Source of the DNA: UBA932 sp031548545
GTDB lineage: Bacteria; Bacteroidota; Bacteroidia; Bacteroidales; UBA932
Assembly: GCA_031548545.1 (NCBI GenBank)
Contig: JAVBQY010000011.1
Location: 69,147-133,146 of the forward strand
Direction of reading: 5' to 3'
Length of the DNA stretch: 64,000 nt
Positions 15,741 through 23,758 of the stretch are shown here, one piece after another. Numbering within the stretch: the stretch's first letter is position 1; each line of letters opens with the position of its first letter. The translations under genes were made by a program, and so were the position numbers. The notes below the pieces were generated by a model, which was not told the origin of the DNA, ran no database searches, and was given only the letters and a program-made list of their open reading frames with translations.

Positions 15741-17075
15741 ATGCTTGAAAAGATCAGCCTATATTACAAAAAGGTGTTTCATTTCCTGACCAAGGGGGTC
15801 TGGATCGCCGATGTTAGTGCTTATAATAAGCGTGATGCTTTTTTGGTCAGGCAGTTGCGTATTTTTTTGATTACGCTGCGCAGGGCGCAGGAGGATATGG
15901 TGGCGCTGCATGCTGCCGCATTGACTTTTTATACCCTAATGGCTATCGTACCCATTGCGGCTACGGTTTTCGCCATTGCCAAAGGCTTTGGTTTGGCCGA
16001 GCAGCTACACTCCGTATTGGAAAATGCCTATCCGGAACAGGAAGCTATCATCGAGCAGGTGACCATATTTGCTGAGAACACGATCAATACCACTAAAGGC
16101 GGATGGTTGGGTTCCATGGGGGTGCTCTTCCTGTTGTGGTCTGTAATAAAGGTAATGAACCATATAGAGGTTTCTTTCAACTATGTGTGGCAGGTAAAAA
16201 CCGCCCGTTCCTGGGCCCGCAAGTTTACGGATTACCTGTCGGTGCTGATTGTCGCACCTTTCTTTTTCATTTTCTCCAGCTCCATTTCTTTGAACCTCCG
16301 CTACAACCTTGGTTCTTGGTTTCAGGGAGTGCCGGTCCTGGAGCATGCGGGACACCTGTTCGGTACCCTGGTTCCTTTTGTGCTGGTTTATGTGATGCTA
16401 ACCGTAGTGTATGTGGTGATTCCAAATACGAAGGTCAAGATCGTGCCGGCCTTTTGGGGCGCTTTGTTTGCCGGTACGCTTTTTCAGCTGACCCAGAACT
16501 TGTATATCTACACCCAGGTTTCGGTTTCGCGTTATAGCGCCATTTACGGGGCTTTTGCCGCTTTGCCTCTGCTATTTCTTTGGATTAGCGTTAGCTGGCA
16601 GCTGGTGATGTTGGGGGCGGAGCTTTCTTTCGCCTATCAGAATGTGGAGCGTTACCGTTATGAGTTGACCGCGGGACATATCAGCAGCTCCCAGCGCAAG
16701 CTGGCCGCCCTGGTGGTCATGCAGGAGATCGCCCGTAATTTTATGGGCAACCGGCCGCCCTTGACCATTGCTTTACTTTCAGAGCGGCTTGACCTGCCTT
16801 ACCGTTTGGTGAGCAATACGATTAATGACCTGCAACATTGTAATTTTTTATCAGAGGTACTGGTCGATAAAAAAGGCCGGGAAAATGCTTATCAGCCGGC
16901 CATGGATGTGCATAAATTGACGATAGGGCTTATTATACAACGTATAGAAGATATGGGGCATACACCCGTTTCCGATGGCTGCAAGGCCGATATGACAGCC
17001 TTTACCCGCATTATGGAACATGCTGCGGCTCGGTTTGACGCCTCGGAAGATAATAAGCTATTGATTGAGGTTTAA
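15741..17075 (+). CDS. YihY/BrkB family membrane protein with C-terminal helical extension
   Basis: This protein of about 444 residues belongs to the YihY (formerly 'ribonuclease BN', BrkB) family of inner-membrane proteins. Six membrane segments fill roughly residues 60-310, including the conserved L-x-x-N-Y segments and the G-A-x-x-A-L-P-L-L-F-L-W motif near 280. After the last segment come about 120 soluble residues whose pattern (L-S-E-R-L-D-L-P-Y-R-L-V-S-N-T-I-N-D-L) looks like a winged-helix unit. The ATG at 15741, four bases after rimO and preceded by AAAGAG, is preferred over starts inside rimO. The function of the family is unsettled. Its 3' end overlaps the convergent gene by 18 bases. 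Confidence 0.88.
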   Translation: MLEKISLYYKKVFHFLTKGVWIADVSAYNKRDAFLVRQLRIFLITLRRAQEDMVALHAAALTFYTLMAIVPIAATVFAIAKGFGLAEQLHSVLENAYPEQEAIIEQVTIFAENTINTTKGGWLGSMGVLFLLWSVIKVMNHIEVSFNYVWQVKTARSWARKFTDYLSVLIVAPFFFIFSSSISLNLRYNLGSWFQGVPVLEHAGHLFGTLVPFVLVYVMLTVVYVVIPNTKVKIVPAFWGALFAGTLFQLTQNLYIYTQVSVSRYSAIYGAFAALPLLFLWISVSWQLVMLGAELSFAYQNVERYRYELTAGHISSSQRKLAALVVMQEIARNFMGNRPPLTIALLSERLDLPYRLVSNTINDLQHCNFLSEVLVDKKGRENAYQPAMDVHKLTIGLIIQRIEDMGHTPVSDGCKADMTAFTRIMEHAAARFDASEDNKLLIEV

Positions 17076-18050
17076 GCGGAGCAGGATGGGCAGGTGATCG
17101 CTCACGCCGCCGAGGTAACGGGGGCCTTCATAGGTGCGTAGCGGCTTTTTACGCCGGTATTTTTTATCCTCCGTTAACAGTACTTCCGGTGCAAATACGG
17201 ATGCTTTCGTACGGTGTAGCAGCCGGCCCGATACGATGAATTGGTCAATCGTTTCCCACTCCCCTTTATATTTATAACTTCCTGTGCCCTCTTGTTGCAA
17301 TGGCAGCATAAGGTTGTACAAGCGGGCGTTGCCGGCCGCGCTGTCCGGCCGGAGTGATGCTAAGCCCTCCCTGAGGGGAATACTGCCGGGGCTGTCGTTA
17401 AAGTCACCCATGATGATGATCTTGGCGCCGGGTGAACGGGTGAAGATAGAATCACAGAGTTGCTTTACTTTCCGGGCGGCGGTCATGCGTTTGGGGCGTG
17501 ATTTTTTTTCGCCGCCGAGTTTCGAGGGCCAGTGGTTGACCAGCAGGTGAAGTGTGTCTTGCCGGTTAAATACTCCTTTAACATAGAGAATCTCTCGTGT
17601 CTGACTGCTGCCCGAGGCATAGGTGAGAGGGTAAAATTGCCGCTGCAGGAGCTGGAAACAGTCGCTGCGGTAAAGCAGCGCCACTTCAATACCGCGCGGG
17701 TCGGGGGAGTCATGGTGCACAATGCCGTAACCCACCCGTGCCAGCGGGGTCTGTTCTACCAGTTGCTTTAATACAAGGTAATTTTCCACTTCGCAGAGCC
17801 CCACCAATGCCGGTGCCTTGCCCTCGCCTGCCGCGATAATGGTTTTGGCGATAGCATTGCGTTTTTTCTCCAATCGCTTCCAGTTCCATTTATTCTTTCC
17901 GGCGGGTGTGAAATCATTATCTTGTGTGGAGGGATCGTCTATCGGATCGAATAAATTTTCGACGTTATAGAACATGATAATAGCATCCTGCCCCGCTAAA
18001 AGGCAGGGCAGGAGTAAAAATATAGTGGCTATTAGCAGGTTCTTACGCAC
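17058..18050 (-). CDS. Secreted endonuclease/exonuclease/phosphatase family protein
   Basis: This 330-residue protein has a signal peptide (hydrophobic residues about 5-19, ending L-A-G-Q-D). The EEP fold shows N-V-E-N-L-F-D, a metal-binding glutamate in G-L-C-E-V-E-N, N-H-W-P-S-K, G-D-F-N-D and the final S-D-H-L-P with the catalytic histidine. The family includes nucleases and lipid or sugar phosphatases; secretion suggests use on external nucleic acid or phosphoesters, but the substrate is unknown. The GTG start lies directly against the ilvE stop with no gap, so it is read with ilvE. Confidence 0.9.
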   Translation of the reverse strand: MRKNLLIATIFLLLPCLLAGQDAIIMFYNVENLFDPIDDPSTQDNDFTPAGKNKWNWKRLEKKRNAIAKTIIAAGEGKAPALVGLCEVENYLVLKQLVEQTPLARVGYGIVHHDSPDPRGIEVALLYRSDCFQLLQRQFYPLTYASGSSQTREILYVKGVFNRQDTLHLLVNHWPSKLGGEKKSRPKRMTAARKVKQLCDSIFTRSPGAKIIIMGDFNDSPGSIPLREGLASLRPDSAAGNARLYNLMLPLQQEGTGSYKYKGEWETIDQFIVSGRLLHRTKASVFAPEVLLTEDKKYRRKKPLRTYEGPRYLGGVSDHLPILLRLNLNQ

Positions 18051-19070
18051 TTAGTCTACAATGACGTTCCAACCGAACTTGTCTTCCATCGTTCCTTCCT
18101 GAATGCCTACCAGGCGTTCGTAGAGTTGGGTGCATACCTTTCCGGCTTTGCCGTCTTTGGCATATTCGTATACCTTGCCGGTTTCACGGTCTGTGATGTT
18201 GCCGATGGGGGAGATCACGGCGGCTGTTCCACAGGCTCCGGCTTCTTCAAAGGTGCTGAGTTCTTCTACCGGCACCGGGCGTGTTTCTACTGTCAGTCCC
18301 ATATCTGCCGCCAGTTCGCGCAGGCTCATATTGGTGATGGAGCGCAAAATGGTGTGCGAGTCGGGGGTTACATAAGTGTTGTTCTTGATGCCGAAGAAGT
18401 TGGCTGGTCCTGCTTCGTCAATGTATTTCTTTTCCTTGGCATCGAGGAAGAGTACGGAGCTGTAGCCTTCTTTGTGTCCGCGGTCAATGGCTACCAGTGA
18501 AGAGGCATAGTTGCCGCCTACTTTGAATAGGCCGGTACCCAGTGGCGCTGCACGGTCAAAGTCGCGTACAATCTGTACTTTAATAGGCTTGAATCCTTCT
18601 TTGAAGTAAGGGCCTACAGGAGTAGCGAATACTACAAACATATATTCGGCGGATGCTTTAACCCCTACCTGCGGACCTACCCCGATCAGCATAGGGCGGA
18701 GGTAGAGCGAGGCGCCTTCGCCATAAGGCGGAATAAACCGCTCATTCAGTTTTACTACTTTTTTGCAGGCTTCCACAAATAAGTCGATGGGAAGCGCTTG
18801 CATCATTACCCCTTTAGCCGAGAATTCCAGGCGCTTGCCGTTTTCGTCCGGACGGAACAGGCGGATCTTGCCGTCTTTACCGCGGAAAGCTTTCATCCCT
18901 TCAAAACATTCCTGCCCGTAGTGCAGACAGGTAGAGGCCATGTGGATATTCACGTTTTCATCGGTGCTCACTTCCAGTTCGCTCCATTTTCCATCTTTAA
19001 AGTAGCAACGAACGTTATAATCTGTTTTAAGGTAGCCGAAAGGTAACGATTTCCAATCTATAGTGTTCAT
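18051..19070 (-). CDS. ilvE: Branched-chain amino acid aminotransferase
   Basis: This 339-residue PLP enzyme swaps amino groups between leucine/isoleucine/valine and 2-oxoglutarate. It is the larger, eukaryote-like class IV form. It shows H-Y-G-Q-E-C-F-E-G-M-K-A, L-Y-L-R-P, and the PLP lysine in F-K-V-G-G-N-Y-A. The C-terminal part contains G-A-C-G-T-A-A-V-I-S-P. I start it at 19070 (M-N-T-I-D-W-K) because the 20 upstream residues in an alternative frame opening do not resemble the family and lie in promoter-like sequence. It may supply 2-oxoacids to the ferredoxin oxidoreductase encoded elsewhere in the window. Confidence 0.94.
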   Translation of the reverse strand: MNTIDWKSLPFGYLKTDYNVRCYFKDGKWSELEVSTDENVNIHMASTCLHYGQECFEGMKAFRGKDGKIRLFRPDENGKRLEFSAKGVMMQALPIDLFVEACKKVVKLNERFIPPYGEGASLYLRPMLIGVGPQVGVKASAEYMFVVFATPVGPYFKEGFKPIKVQIVRDFDRAAPLGTGLFKVGGNYASSLVAIDRGHKEGYSSVLFLDAKEKKYIDEAGPANFFGIKNNTYVTPDSHTILRSITNMSLRELAADMGLTVETRPVPVEELSTFEEAGACGTAAVISPIGNITDRETGKVYEYAKDGKAGKVCTQLYERLVGIQEGTMEDKFGWNVIVD

Positions 19071-19146
19071 GTTATGTAAAATTAATATGTGATTGCGAAG
19101 ATAAGTATTATTTTGTAATTTGCATACCAAATTGAAAAAATATTTT

Positions 19147-19154
19147 TATCTTTG
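19147..19154 (+). promoter_or_regulatory. -7 box of the rplY-pth promoter
   Basis: TATCTTTG is an exact Bacteroidota -7 box about 90 bases before rplY. The nearest TTTG upstream (19119-19122) is 24 bases away, longer than usual. Confidence 0.5.
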
Positions 19155-19195
19155 CGGTCCCAAATAAAGTCCTTATGATTTAAGGGTGTGATGGG

Positions 19196-19216
19196 ATCCG
19201 TCAAGAATTGACGGAT
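19196..19216 (+). promoter_or_regulatory. Perfect hairpin in the rplY leader
   Basis: ATCCGTCAA (19196-19204) and TTGACGGAT (19208-19216) are exact reverse complements with a 3-base loop, inside the predicted 85-base leader. No T run follows, so it is not a terminator. It may affect translation or mRNA stability, or bind a ribosomal protein. Confidence 0.5.
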
Positions 19217-19244
19217 TGAGTAACACTTAAAAACGTTTTTTAAA

Positions 19245-19838
19245 ATGAAAACAATTGAATTGAAGGGAGCTCTCCGCGCATCCTTGACCAAAGCCGCGGT
19301 AAATCAATTACGTAACAATGGTGAAGTACCCTGTGTGCTTTATGGTAAAGATGCTGAAAACGTGCATTTTGCTGTAGTTGCCCGTGAGTTGAAAGACCTG
19401 GTGTACACCCCTAACGCCTACCTGGTGAAATTAAATATTGATGGTAAAGCCTATACGGCTGTTATGCGTGAAATCCAATTCCACCCGGTAACCGATGCTA
19501 TTTTGCATATTGACTTCTATACCGTAAATGAAGATCGTCCGGTGACTATTGATGTACCCGTTGTGATCGAAGGTAATTCGGAAGGTGTACGCGCCGGTGG
19601 TAAATTGCAGTTGGTTACCCGCCGCCTGAAAGTTTCCGCTTTGTCTAAAGATCTGCCTGATACCCTTCCCGTAGACATTAGCAACCTGCAATTGGGCAAG
19701 ACCATTGTAGTAGGTGATTTGTCTTATCCTAACGTAACCATCCTGAACCCCAAGGTGACCATTATCTGCGCCGTGAAGATGACCCGCGCCGCTATCGGCC
19801 AGCAGGCCCAGGCTGCCGCTGCAGAGAAAAAGAAATAG
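19245..19838 (+). CDS. rplY: 50S ribosomal protein L25 / general stress protein Ctc
   Basis: This 197-residue protein is the long (CTC/TL5) form of L25, which binds 5S rRNA. The N-terminal L25 domain covers about residues 1-90, with V-P-C-V-L-Y-G and the F-H-P-V-T-D loop. The C-terminal TL5 domain follows, and an alanine/lysine-rich tail ends the chain. It is followed after three bases by pth, the usual bacterial pair. Confidence 0.96.
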   Translation: MKTIELKGALRASLTKAAVNQLRNNGEVPCVLYGKDAENVHFAVVARELKDLVYTPNAYLVKLNIDGKAYTAVMREIQFHPVTDAILHIDFYTVNEDRPVTIDVPVVIEGNSEGVRAGGKLQLVTRRLKVSALSKDLPDTLPVDISNLQLGKTIVVGDLSYPNVTILNPKVTIICAVKMTRAAIGQQAQAAAAEKKK

Positions 19839-19841
19839 TCA

Positions 19842-20402
19842 ATGAGCTACTTAATTGTAGGTTTGGGTAATATCGGTGATGAATATGCCGATACCCGCCA
19901 CAACATAGGTTTTATGGTATTGGACGCCTGGGCTAAGGCGTCCAATACTGTTTTTACCAACGCCCGCTACGGCGCCCGTGCCGAAGTGCGGTGTAAGGGA
20001 AAAACCTTTATTCTCATCAAACCCTCTACCTATATGAATTTGAGTGGTAAGGCGGTGAATTATTGGTTGCAGAACGAGAATATTCCGGCCGAAAATCTAT
20101 TGGTGATTCTTGATGACCTGGCCCTGCCCTTTGGTGCAATGCGTATGCGTAAGCAGGGGAGTGACGGAGGACATAACGGGCTTAAAAATATCAATGCCGT
20201 ACTGGGGCACCAGAACTATGCGCGCCTGCGTATGGGTATAGGCAATGATTTCCTCAAGGGACAGCAAATAGACTATGTGCTGGGGCCTTTTGTGGGTGAG
20301 GAACAAAAAGCCCTGCCTGCTTTGCTGGAACGTGCAGCGGATGCAGCCAAGGCTTTTGGGTTGGCCGGCGTGGAGCGGGCCATGAGCAGTTATAACCGGT
20401 AA
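19842..20402 (+). CDS. pth: Peptidyl-tRNA hydrolase
   Basis: This 186-residue enzyme releases peptides from prematurely dropped peptidyl-tRNA. It has the family's G-L-G-N-I-G-x-E-Y-x-x-T-R-H-N-I-G-F near the N-terminus, which includes the catalytic histidine, then K-P-S-T-Y-M-N-L-S-G and D-D-L-A-L-P followed by G-S-D-G-G-H-N-G-L-K. Length and motifs are complete. Its stop is one base from the stop of the convergent sugar porter, with no terminator between. Confidence 0.97.
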   Translation: MSYLIVGLGNIGDEYADTRHNIGFMVLDAWAKASNTVFTNARYGARAEVRCKGKTFILIKPSTYMNLSGKAVNYWLQNENIPAENLLVILDDLALPFGAMRMRKQGSDGGHNGLKNINAVLGHQNYARLRMGIGNDFLKGQQIDYVLGPFVGEEQKALPALLERAADAAKAFGLAGVERAMSSYNR

Positions 20403-20403
20403 A

Positions 20404-21792
20404 TTATTTTTTCCAGAGTTTTTCCATTTCTTCCAGGGTTTTGCCCTTGGTTTCGGGAACCATCTTCCAAACAAAAATGGCGGATAAGATGGCCATTGTT
20501 CCGTAGAAACCATAGGTCAGGGCGCCGCTGAATTCCATCATGGGCGGGTAGGTGGAGGATATGAGATAGTTGGCTGTCCATTGCGCTGCTACGGCTATGG
20601 CTATGGCCTGGCCTCGAATTTTATTCGGGAATATTTCTGCAATAAGCACCCAGCAGATGGGACCCCAAGACATCATGAAAGAGGCGGTATAGATAATAAT
20701 GAATACCAGTGTGCTGATTCCTATTACATTGAAGAATGAGAGGGCCGATATGGCCAGCATGCCGATGGCCATGCCGATGGATCCGGTGATCAACAGAGGT
20801 TTGCGTCCCCATTTATCTACGGTGAGTATGGCTACTACTGTAAATATTACGTTGATCAGCCCCATAACTATGGTCTGCAGCATAGAGGCGTCTTTGGCGG
20901 CGCCCATGCTTTCGAAAATGCGGGGTGCGTAGTAAAGGGCTACGTTGATGCCTACGAATTGCTGGAATACGGATAAAAGGATACCGATAATAATAACGAT
21001 TTTGCCATAAGCCAGCAGCCGGGTTTTGCTGCTGTGTTCACCTACGGTCTGCCGGATTTCCTGCAGGATGGCCTGTGCTTTCTCTTTGGAGCCGTTGATC
21101 TTTTCGAGAACAGCCAGGGCCTTGTCGTCGCGGTGACGCAGGGCCAGGTAGCGGGGCGTTTCGGGAACGAAGAGGACCAGCAGGCCGAATAGTGCGGCGG
21201 GGATGGCCTCGGAGGCAAACATGTAGCGCCAGCCGATATCGTTGATCCATTCCAGGCTCTGGCCCTTGGCTATGCCCCAGTTGACGAAATAGACCACCAG
21301 CATCCCGAAGATGATGGCAAATTGGTTAAAGGAGACCAGGCGGCCGCGGATCTGCGCCGGAGCAATCTCACCGATGTACATGGGGCAAACGGCCGAAGCC
21401 AGTCCTACACCTATACCTCCGATGACACGGTAAAAGTTGAACATCCACAGTAAGCCGGTGGATGCTTCGCCTTGGGGGAAAAATAGACATTCCGGCCAGG
21501 CGGAGCCCAGGGCCGATAAGAAGAAAAGGATGGCTGCCGTGAGCAACGACCGTTTACGTCCCAGCCTGTTGGACAGGAAGCCGGAAATGGCGCCGCCGAT
21601 GATACAGCCGATCAGCGCACTGGATACCGTGGCGCCGTGTATAAAGGCGTTTAAGCCCATAGGCCGGATCAGGAAGGCTTCAATGGACTTTTCCGCCCCG
21701 GAAATTACCGCCGTGTCATAGCCGAAAAGCAGTCCGCCGATGGTAGCCACCATGGTGATGCCGAAGACGTAAGAGAGATTGTAGGATTTCAT
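20404..21792 (-). CDS. Sugar porter family MFS transporter (probable xylose:H+ symporter)
   Basis: This 462-residue inner-membrane transporter has twelve membrane segments and the sugar-porter signatures: G-Y-D-T-A-V-I-S-G near residue 25, R-L-G-R-K-R after segment 2, P-E-T-P-R-Y-L before the central loop, Q-Q-F-V-G-I-N in segment 7, D-K-W-G-R-K-P, and P-E-T-K-G-K-T-L-E-E-M at the C-terminus. The family includes XylE and other pentose/hexose importers. Its place as the last gene of a xylose/glucuronate operon makes xylose the likely substrate; that choice is inferred from context only. Confidence 0.88.
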   Translation of the reverse strand: MKSYNLSYVFGITMVATIGGLLFGYDTAVISGAEKSIEAFLIRPMGLNAFIHGATVSSALIGCIIGGAISGFLSNRLGRKRSLLTAAILFFLSALGSAWPECLFFPQGEASTGLLWMFNFYRVIGGIGVGLASAVCPMYIGEIAPAQIRGRLVSFNQFAIIFGMLVVYFVNWGIAKGQSLEWINDIGWRYMFASEAIPAALFGLLVLFVPETPRYLALRHRDDKALAVLEKINGSKEKAQAILQEIRQTVGEHSSKTRLLAYGKIVIIIGILLSVFQQFVGINVALYYAPRIFESMGAAKDASMLQTIVMGLINVIFTVVAILTVDKWGRKPLLITGSIGMAIGMLAISALSFFNVIGISTLVFIIIYTASFMMSWGPICWVLIAEIFPNKIRGQAIAIAVAAQWTANYLISSTYPPMMEFSGALTYGFYGTMAILSAIFVWKMVPETKGKTLEEMEKLWKK

Positions 21793-21825
21793 GTTTTAAG
21801 GTTTAAAAAATTCAAGGTCGCAAAT

Positions 21826-22893
21826 TTACGAAAAAATGTACATACAGGTATGCCGGTAAGTTTCTCCGGGATGCAGGACGGATGATGGGAACGTGGGTTG
21901 GTTGGGGGCGTCGGGGAAATGCTGGGTTTCCAGCGCCAGCGAACCGTAACGTTCATGCGGTTTTCCGTATTTACCCATGGCGCCGGTGAAATGGTAGCCG
22001 CTGTAAAATTGAATACCCGGCTGGTCTGTCCATACTTCCATGCGGCGTCCGCCGGAGGCTTCATGCAGGGTGGCGGCCAGTGTCAGGCTGCCGGACGCTC
22101 CGGGCTCCGGCATGCTGTCCGCTTTGCGCAGTACAAAGTTGTGGTCGTAGCCATTGCCTATAGCAATTTGGGGGTGTTGATCGTACATGCGTTCCCCTAT
22201 CAGGTGCGGACGGCGGAAATCAAAAGGCGTATCGTTGACAGCTAATAGTTCGCCGGTAGGAATCAGCAGCCTATTCACAGGGGTTATATGGTCTGCATTG
22301 ATGCAGAGTTCATGGTCGGTGATGAGCCCCTTACCCTCCCCTTTGAGGTTGAAAAAGGAGTGGTGGGAAAGGTTGACTACCGTAGGTTGGTCGCAGGTGG
22401 CCCTATAGGTGATTTTAAAGGCGTCGTCGGGGGTAAGTGTGTAGGTCATCGTCAGGCTGAGGGCGCCGGGGAAGCCTTCTTCGCCGTCGGGGGAGAGGTA
22501 GAAAAATTCTATTTCGTTCTCCGTGCAACGCGTGACGGTGAATACCACGCTGTCCAGCCCTTTGAGCCCGCCGTGCAGGGTCTGGCCGTTGTTGTTGACG
22601 GGCAGGTGGTAATCCTTCCCGTTGAGGCTGAAGGTTCCGTTGGCTATGCGGTTGGCATAGCGTCCTACTACACAGCCGATGAATCTTTCGCCTTTGTTGT
22701 GCAGGTACTGCTCAATGGAATTATAGCCGATGGCGATGTCTGCGTAGTGTCCTTGTTTGTCCGGCGTCCACAGGCTGACAACCCTGGCGCCGAAATTGGT
22801 GACCTGCATAACCAGCCGGCCGTTGCGCAGGGTGTACAGTGCAATATCTTCTGTGCGAAAGGCTTCCGGAGATAATAGTTGTATATTGTTCAT
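21826..22893 (-). CDS. galM: Aldose 1-epimerase (mutarotase)
   Basis: This 355-residue enzyme interconverts alpha and beta anomers of free sugars. It has N-F-G-A-R-V near the start, G-R-Y-A-N-R, L-H-G-G near residue 100 and N-L-S-H-H-S-F-F-N-L with catalytic histidines. The late L-A-L-E-T-Q-H-F-P-D-A-P-N segment carries the catalytic glutamate. No signal peptide is seen, so it is cytoplasmic. In this operon it probably speeds presentation of alpha-xylose (or glucuronate anomers) to xylose isomerase. It lies 3 bases after the SDR gene. Confidence 0.92.
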   Translation of the reverse strand: MNNIQLLSPEAFRTEDIALYTLRNGRLVMQVTNFGARVVSLWTPDKQGHYADIAIGYNSIEQYLHNKGERFIGCVVGRYANRIANGTFSLNGKDYHLPVNNNGQTLHGGLKGLDSVVFTVTRCTENEIEFFYLSPDGEEGFPGALSLTMTYTLTPDDAFKITYRATCDQPTVVNLSHHSFFNLKGEGKGLITDHELCINADHITPVNRLLIPTGELLAVNDTPFDFRRPHLIGERMYDQHPQIAIGNGYDHNFVLRKADSMPEPGASGSLTLAATLHEASGGRRMEVWTDQPGIQFYSGYHFTGAMGKYGKPHERYGSLALETQHFPDAPNQPTFPSSVLHPGETYRHTCMYIFS

Positions 22894-22896
22894 GGT

Positions 22897-23712
22897 TTAC
22901 ACTCCGGTGAAAGAGCTGAAGCCGCCGTCGACGGGCATGATGATGCCGGTGATGAAACTGGCGGCGTCGCTGCATAGGAACTGGACGGCGCCGTTGAGTT
23001 CGGCGATGTCTCCGAAACGGCGCATGGGGGTTTTGGCCATAACCTTGTGGCTGCGCTGGGTAAGTGAGCCGTCGGGGTTGATGAGTACGGCCCTGTTCTG
23101 GTCGCCGATGAAAAAGCCGGGAGCAATGGCGTTCACGCGTACGCCTTCCCCGTATTTCAGCGCCATTTCCATGGCCAGCCATTGGGTGAAATTACTGATG
23201 CCTGTTTTAGCGACGGAATAGCCCGGTACGCGGGTCATTCCGCCATAGGCCGCCATGGAGGAAACGTTGACGATGGCGCCGCTTTTCTGTTCCGCCATAA
23301 TTTTTCCGAATACCATGCAGGGGTATACCGTGCCGTTGAGGTTGAGGTTGGTTACTTTCTCCCATTCTGCAATGGGCAGGTCAAAGAAGTGCTGGTCATC
23401 GCGCAGGGTGCCGCCGGGGGTATTACCGCCGGCAATGTTGAGGAGGATGTCTATGCGGCCCCACTGGCTTACAATCTTGGCGGCCGCTTCTTCAATGGCC
23501 GGGATGTCGAGTACATTGCATAGCAGGCCTATGGCCTCTCCGCCCAATGCGCGCAGTTCGGCTACGCGCTGGTCAAGTTGTTCTTGCCGGATGTCCAGCA
23601 CGGCTACTTTTGCGCCTTGTTGTACAAAATGTTTGGCCATGCTGCCGCCCAGTACGCCGCCGGCGCCGGTAATTACGGCTACTTTGTTTTTTATGCTGAA
23701 GAGTTCGTTCAT
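22897..23712 (-). CDS. SDR family oxidoreductase, probable D-mannonate oxidoreductase
   Basis: This 271-residue short-chain dehydrogenase has the NAD(P)-binding G-A-G-G-V-L-G-G-S near residue 16, N-I-A-G-G-N and the catalytic S-S...Y-S-V-A-K set. Adjacent to uxuA, it fits the SDR-type enzyme that in Bacteroidota reduces fructuronate to mannonate in place of the classical long-chain UxuB. The sequence shows only an SDR; the substrate is inferred from its neighbour. Its start is preceded by a 29-base repeat also found before xylA. Confidence 0.82.
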   Translation of the reverse strand: MNELFSIKNKVAVITGAGGVLGGSMAKHFVQQGAKVAVLDIRQEQLDQRVAELRALGGEAIGLLCNVLDIPAIEEAAAKIVSQWGRIDILLNIAGGNTPGGTLRDDQHFFDLPIAEWEKVTNLNLNGTVYPCMVFGKIMAEQKSGAIVNVSSMAAYGGMTRVPGYSVAKTGISNFTQWLAMEMALKYGEGVRVNAIAPGFFIGDQNRAVLINPDGSLTQRSHKVMAKTPMRRFGDIAELNGAVQFLCSDAASFITGIIMPVDGGFSSFTGV

Positions 23713-23716
23713 GATG

Positions 23717-23751
23717 TTGTTGATTTGATGATTTGTTGATTTGATGAGGTG
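23717..23751 (-). repeat. Leader repeat before the SDR gene (copy 1)
   Basis: A 29-base stretch (23717-23745), then after one mismatch a shared AGGTG, is identical to 32834-32868 before xylA. It is built of short TTGTTGATTTGAT-like units and ends 5 bases from the start codon of the SDR gene. On the coding strand it is an A/C-rich unstructured leader. Confidence 0.6.
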
Positions 23752-23758
23752 AAAAAAA

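Noticed and set aside
22288..22875. 195-codon open frame antisense to galM
   Set aside because: It is the mirror of a well-conserved mutarotase; composition explains the open frame and no family is recognisable.
23717..23751. TTGATTTGAT-type tandem units considered as a CRISPR fragment
   Set aside because: Units are too short, have no spacers, and occur only as leader pieces.
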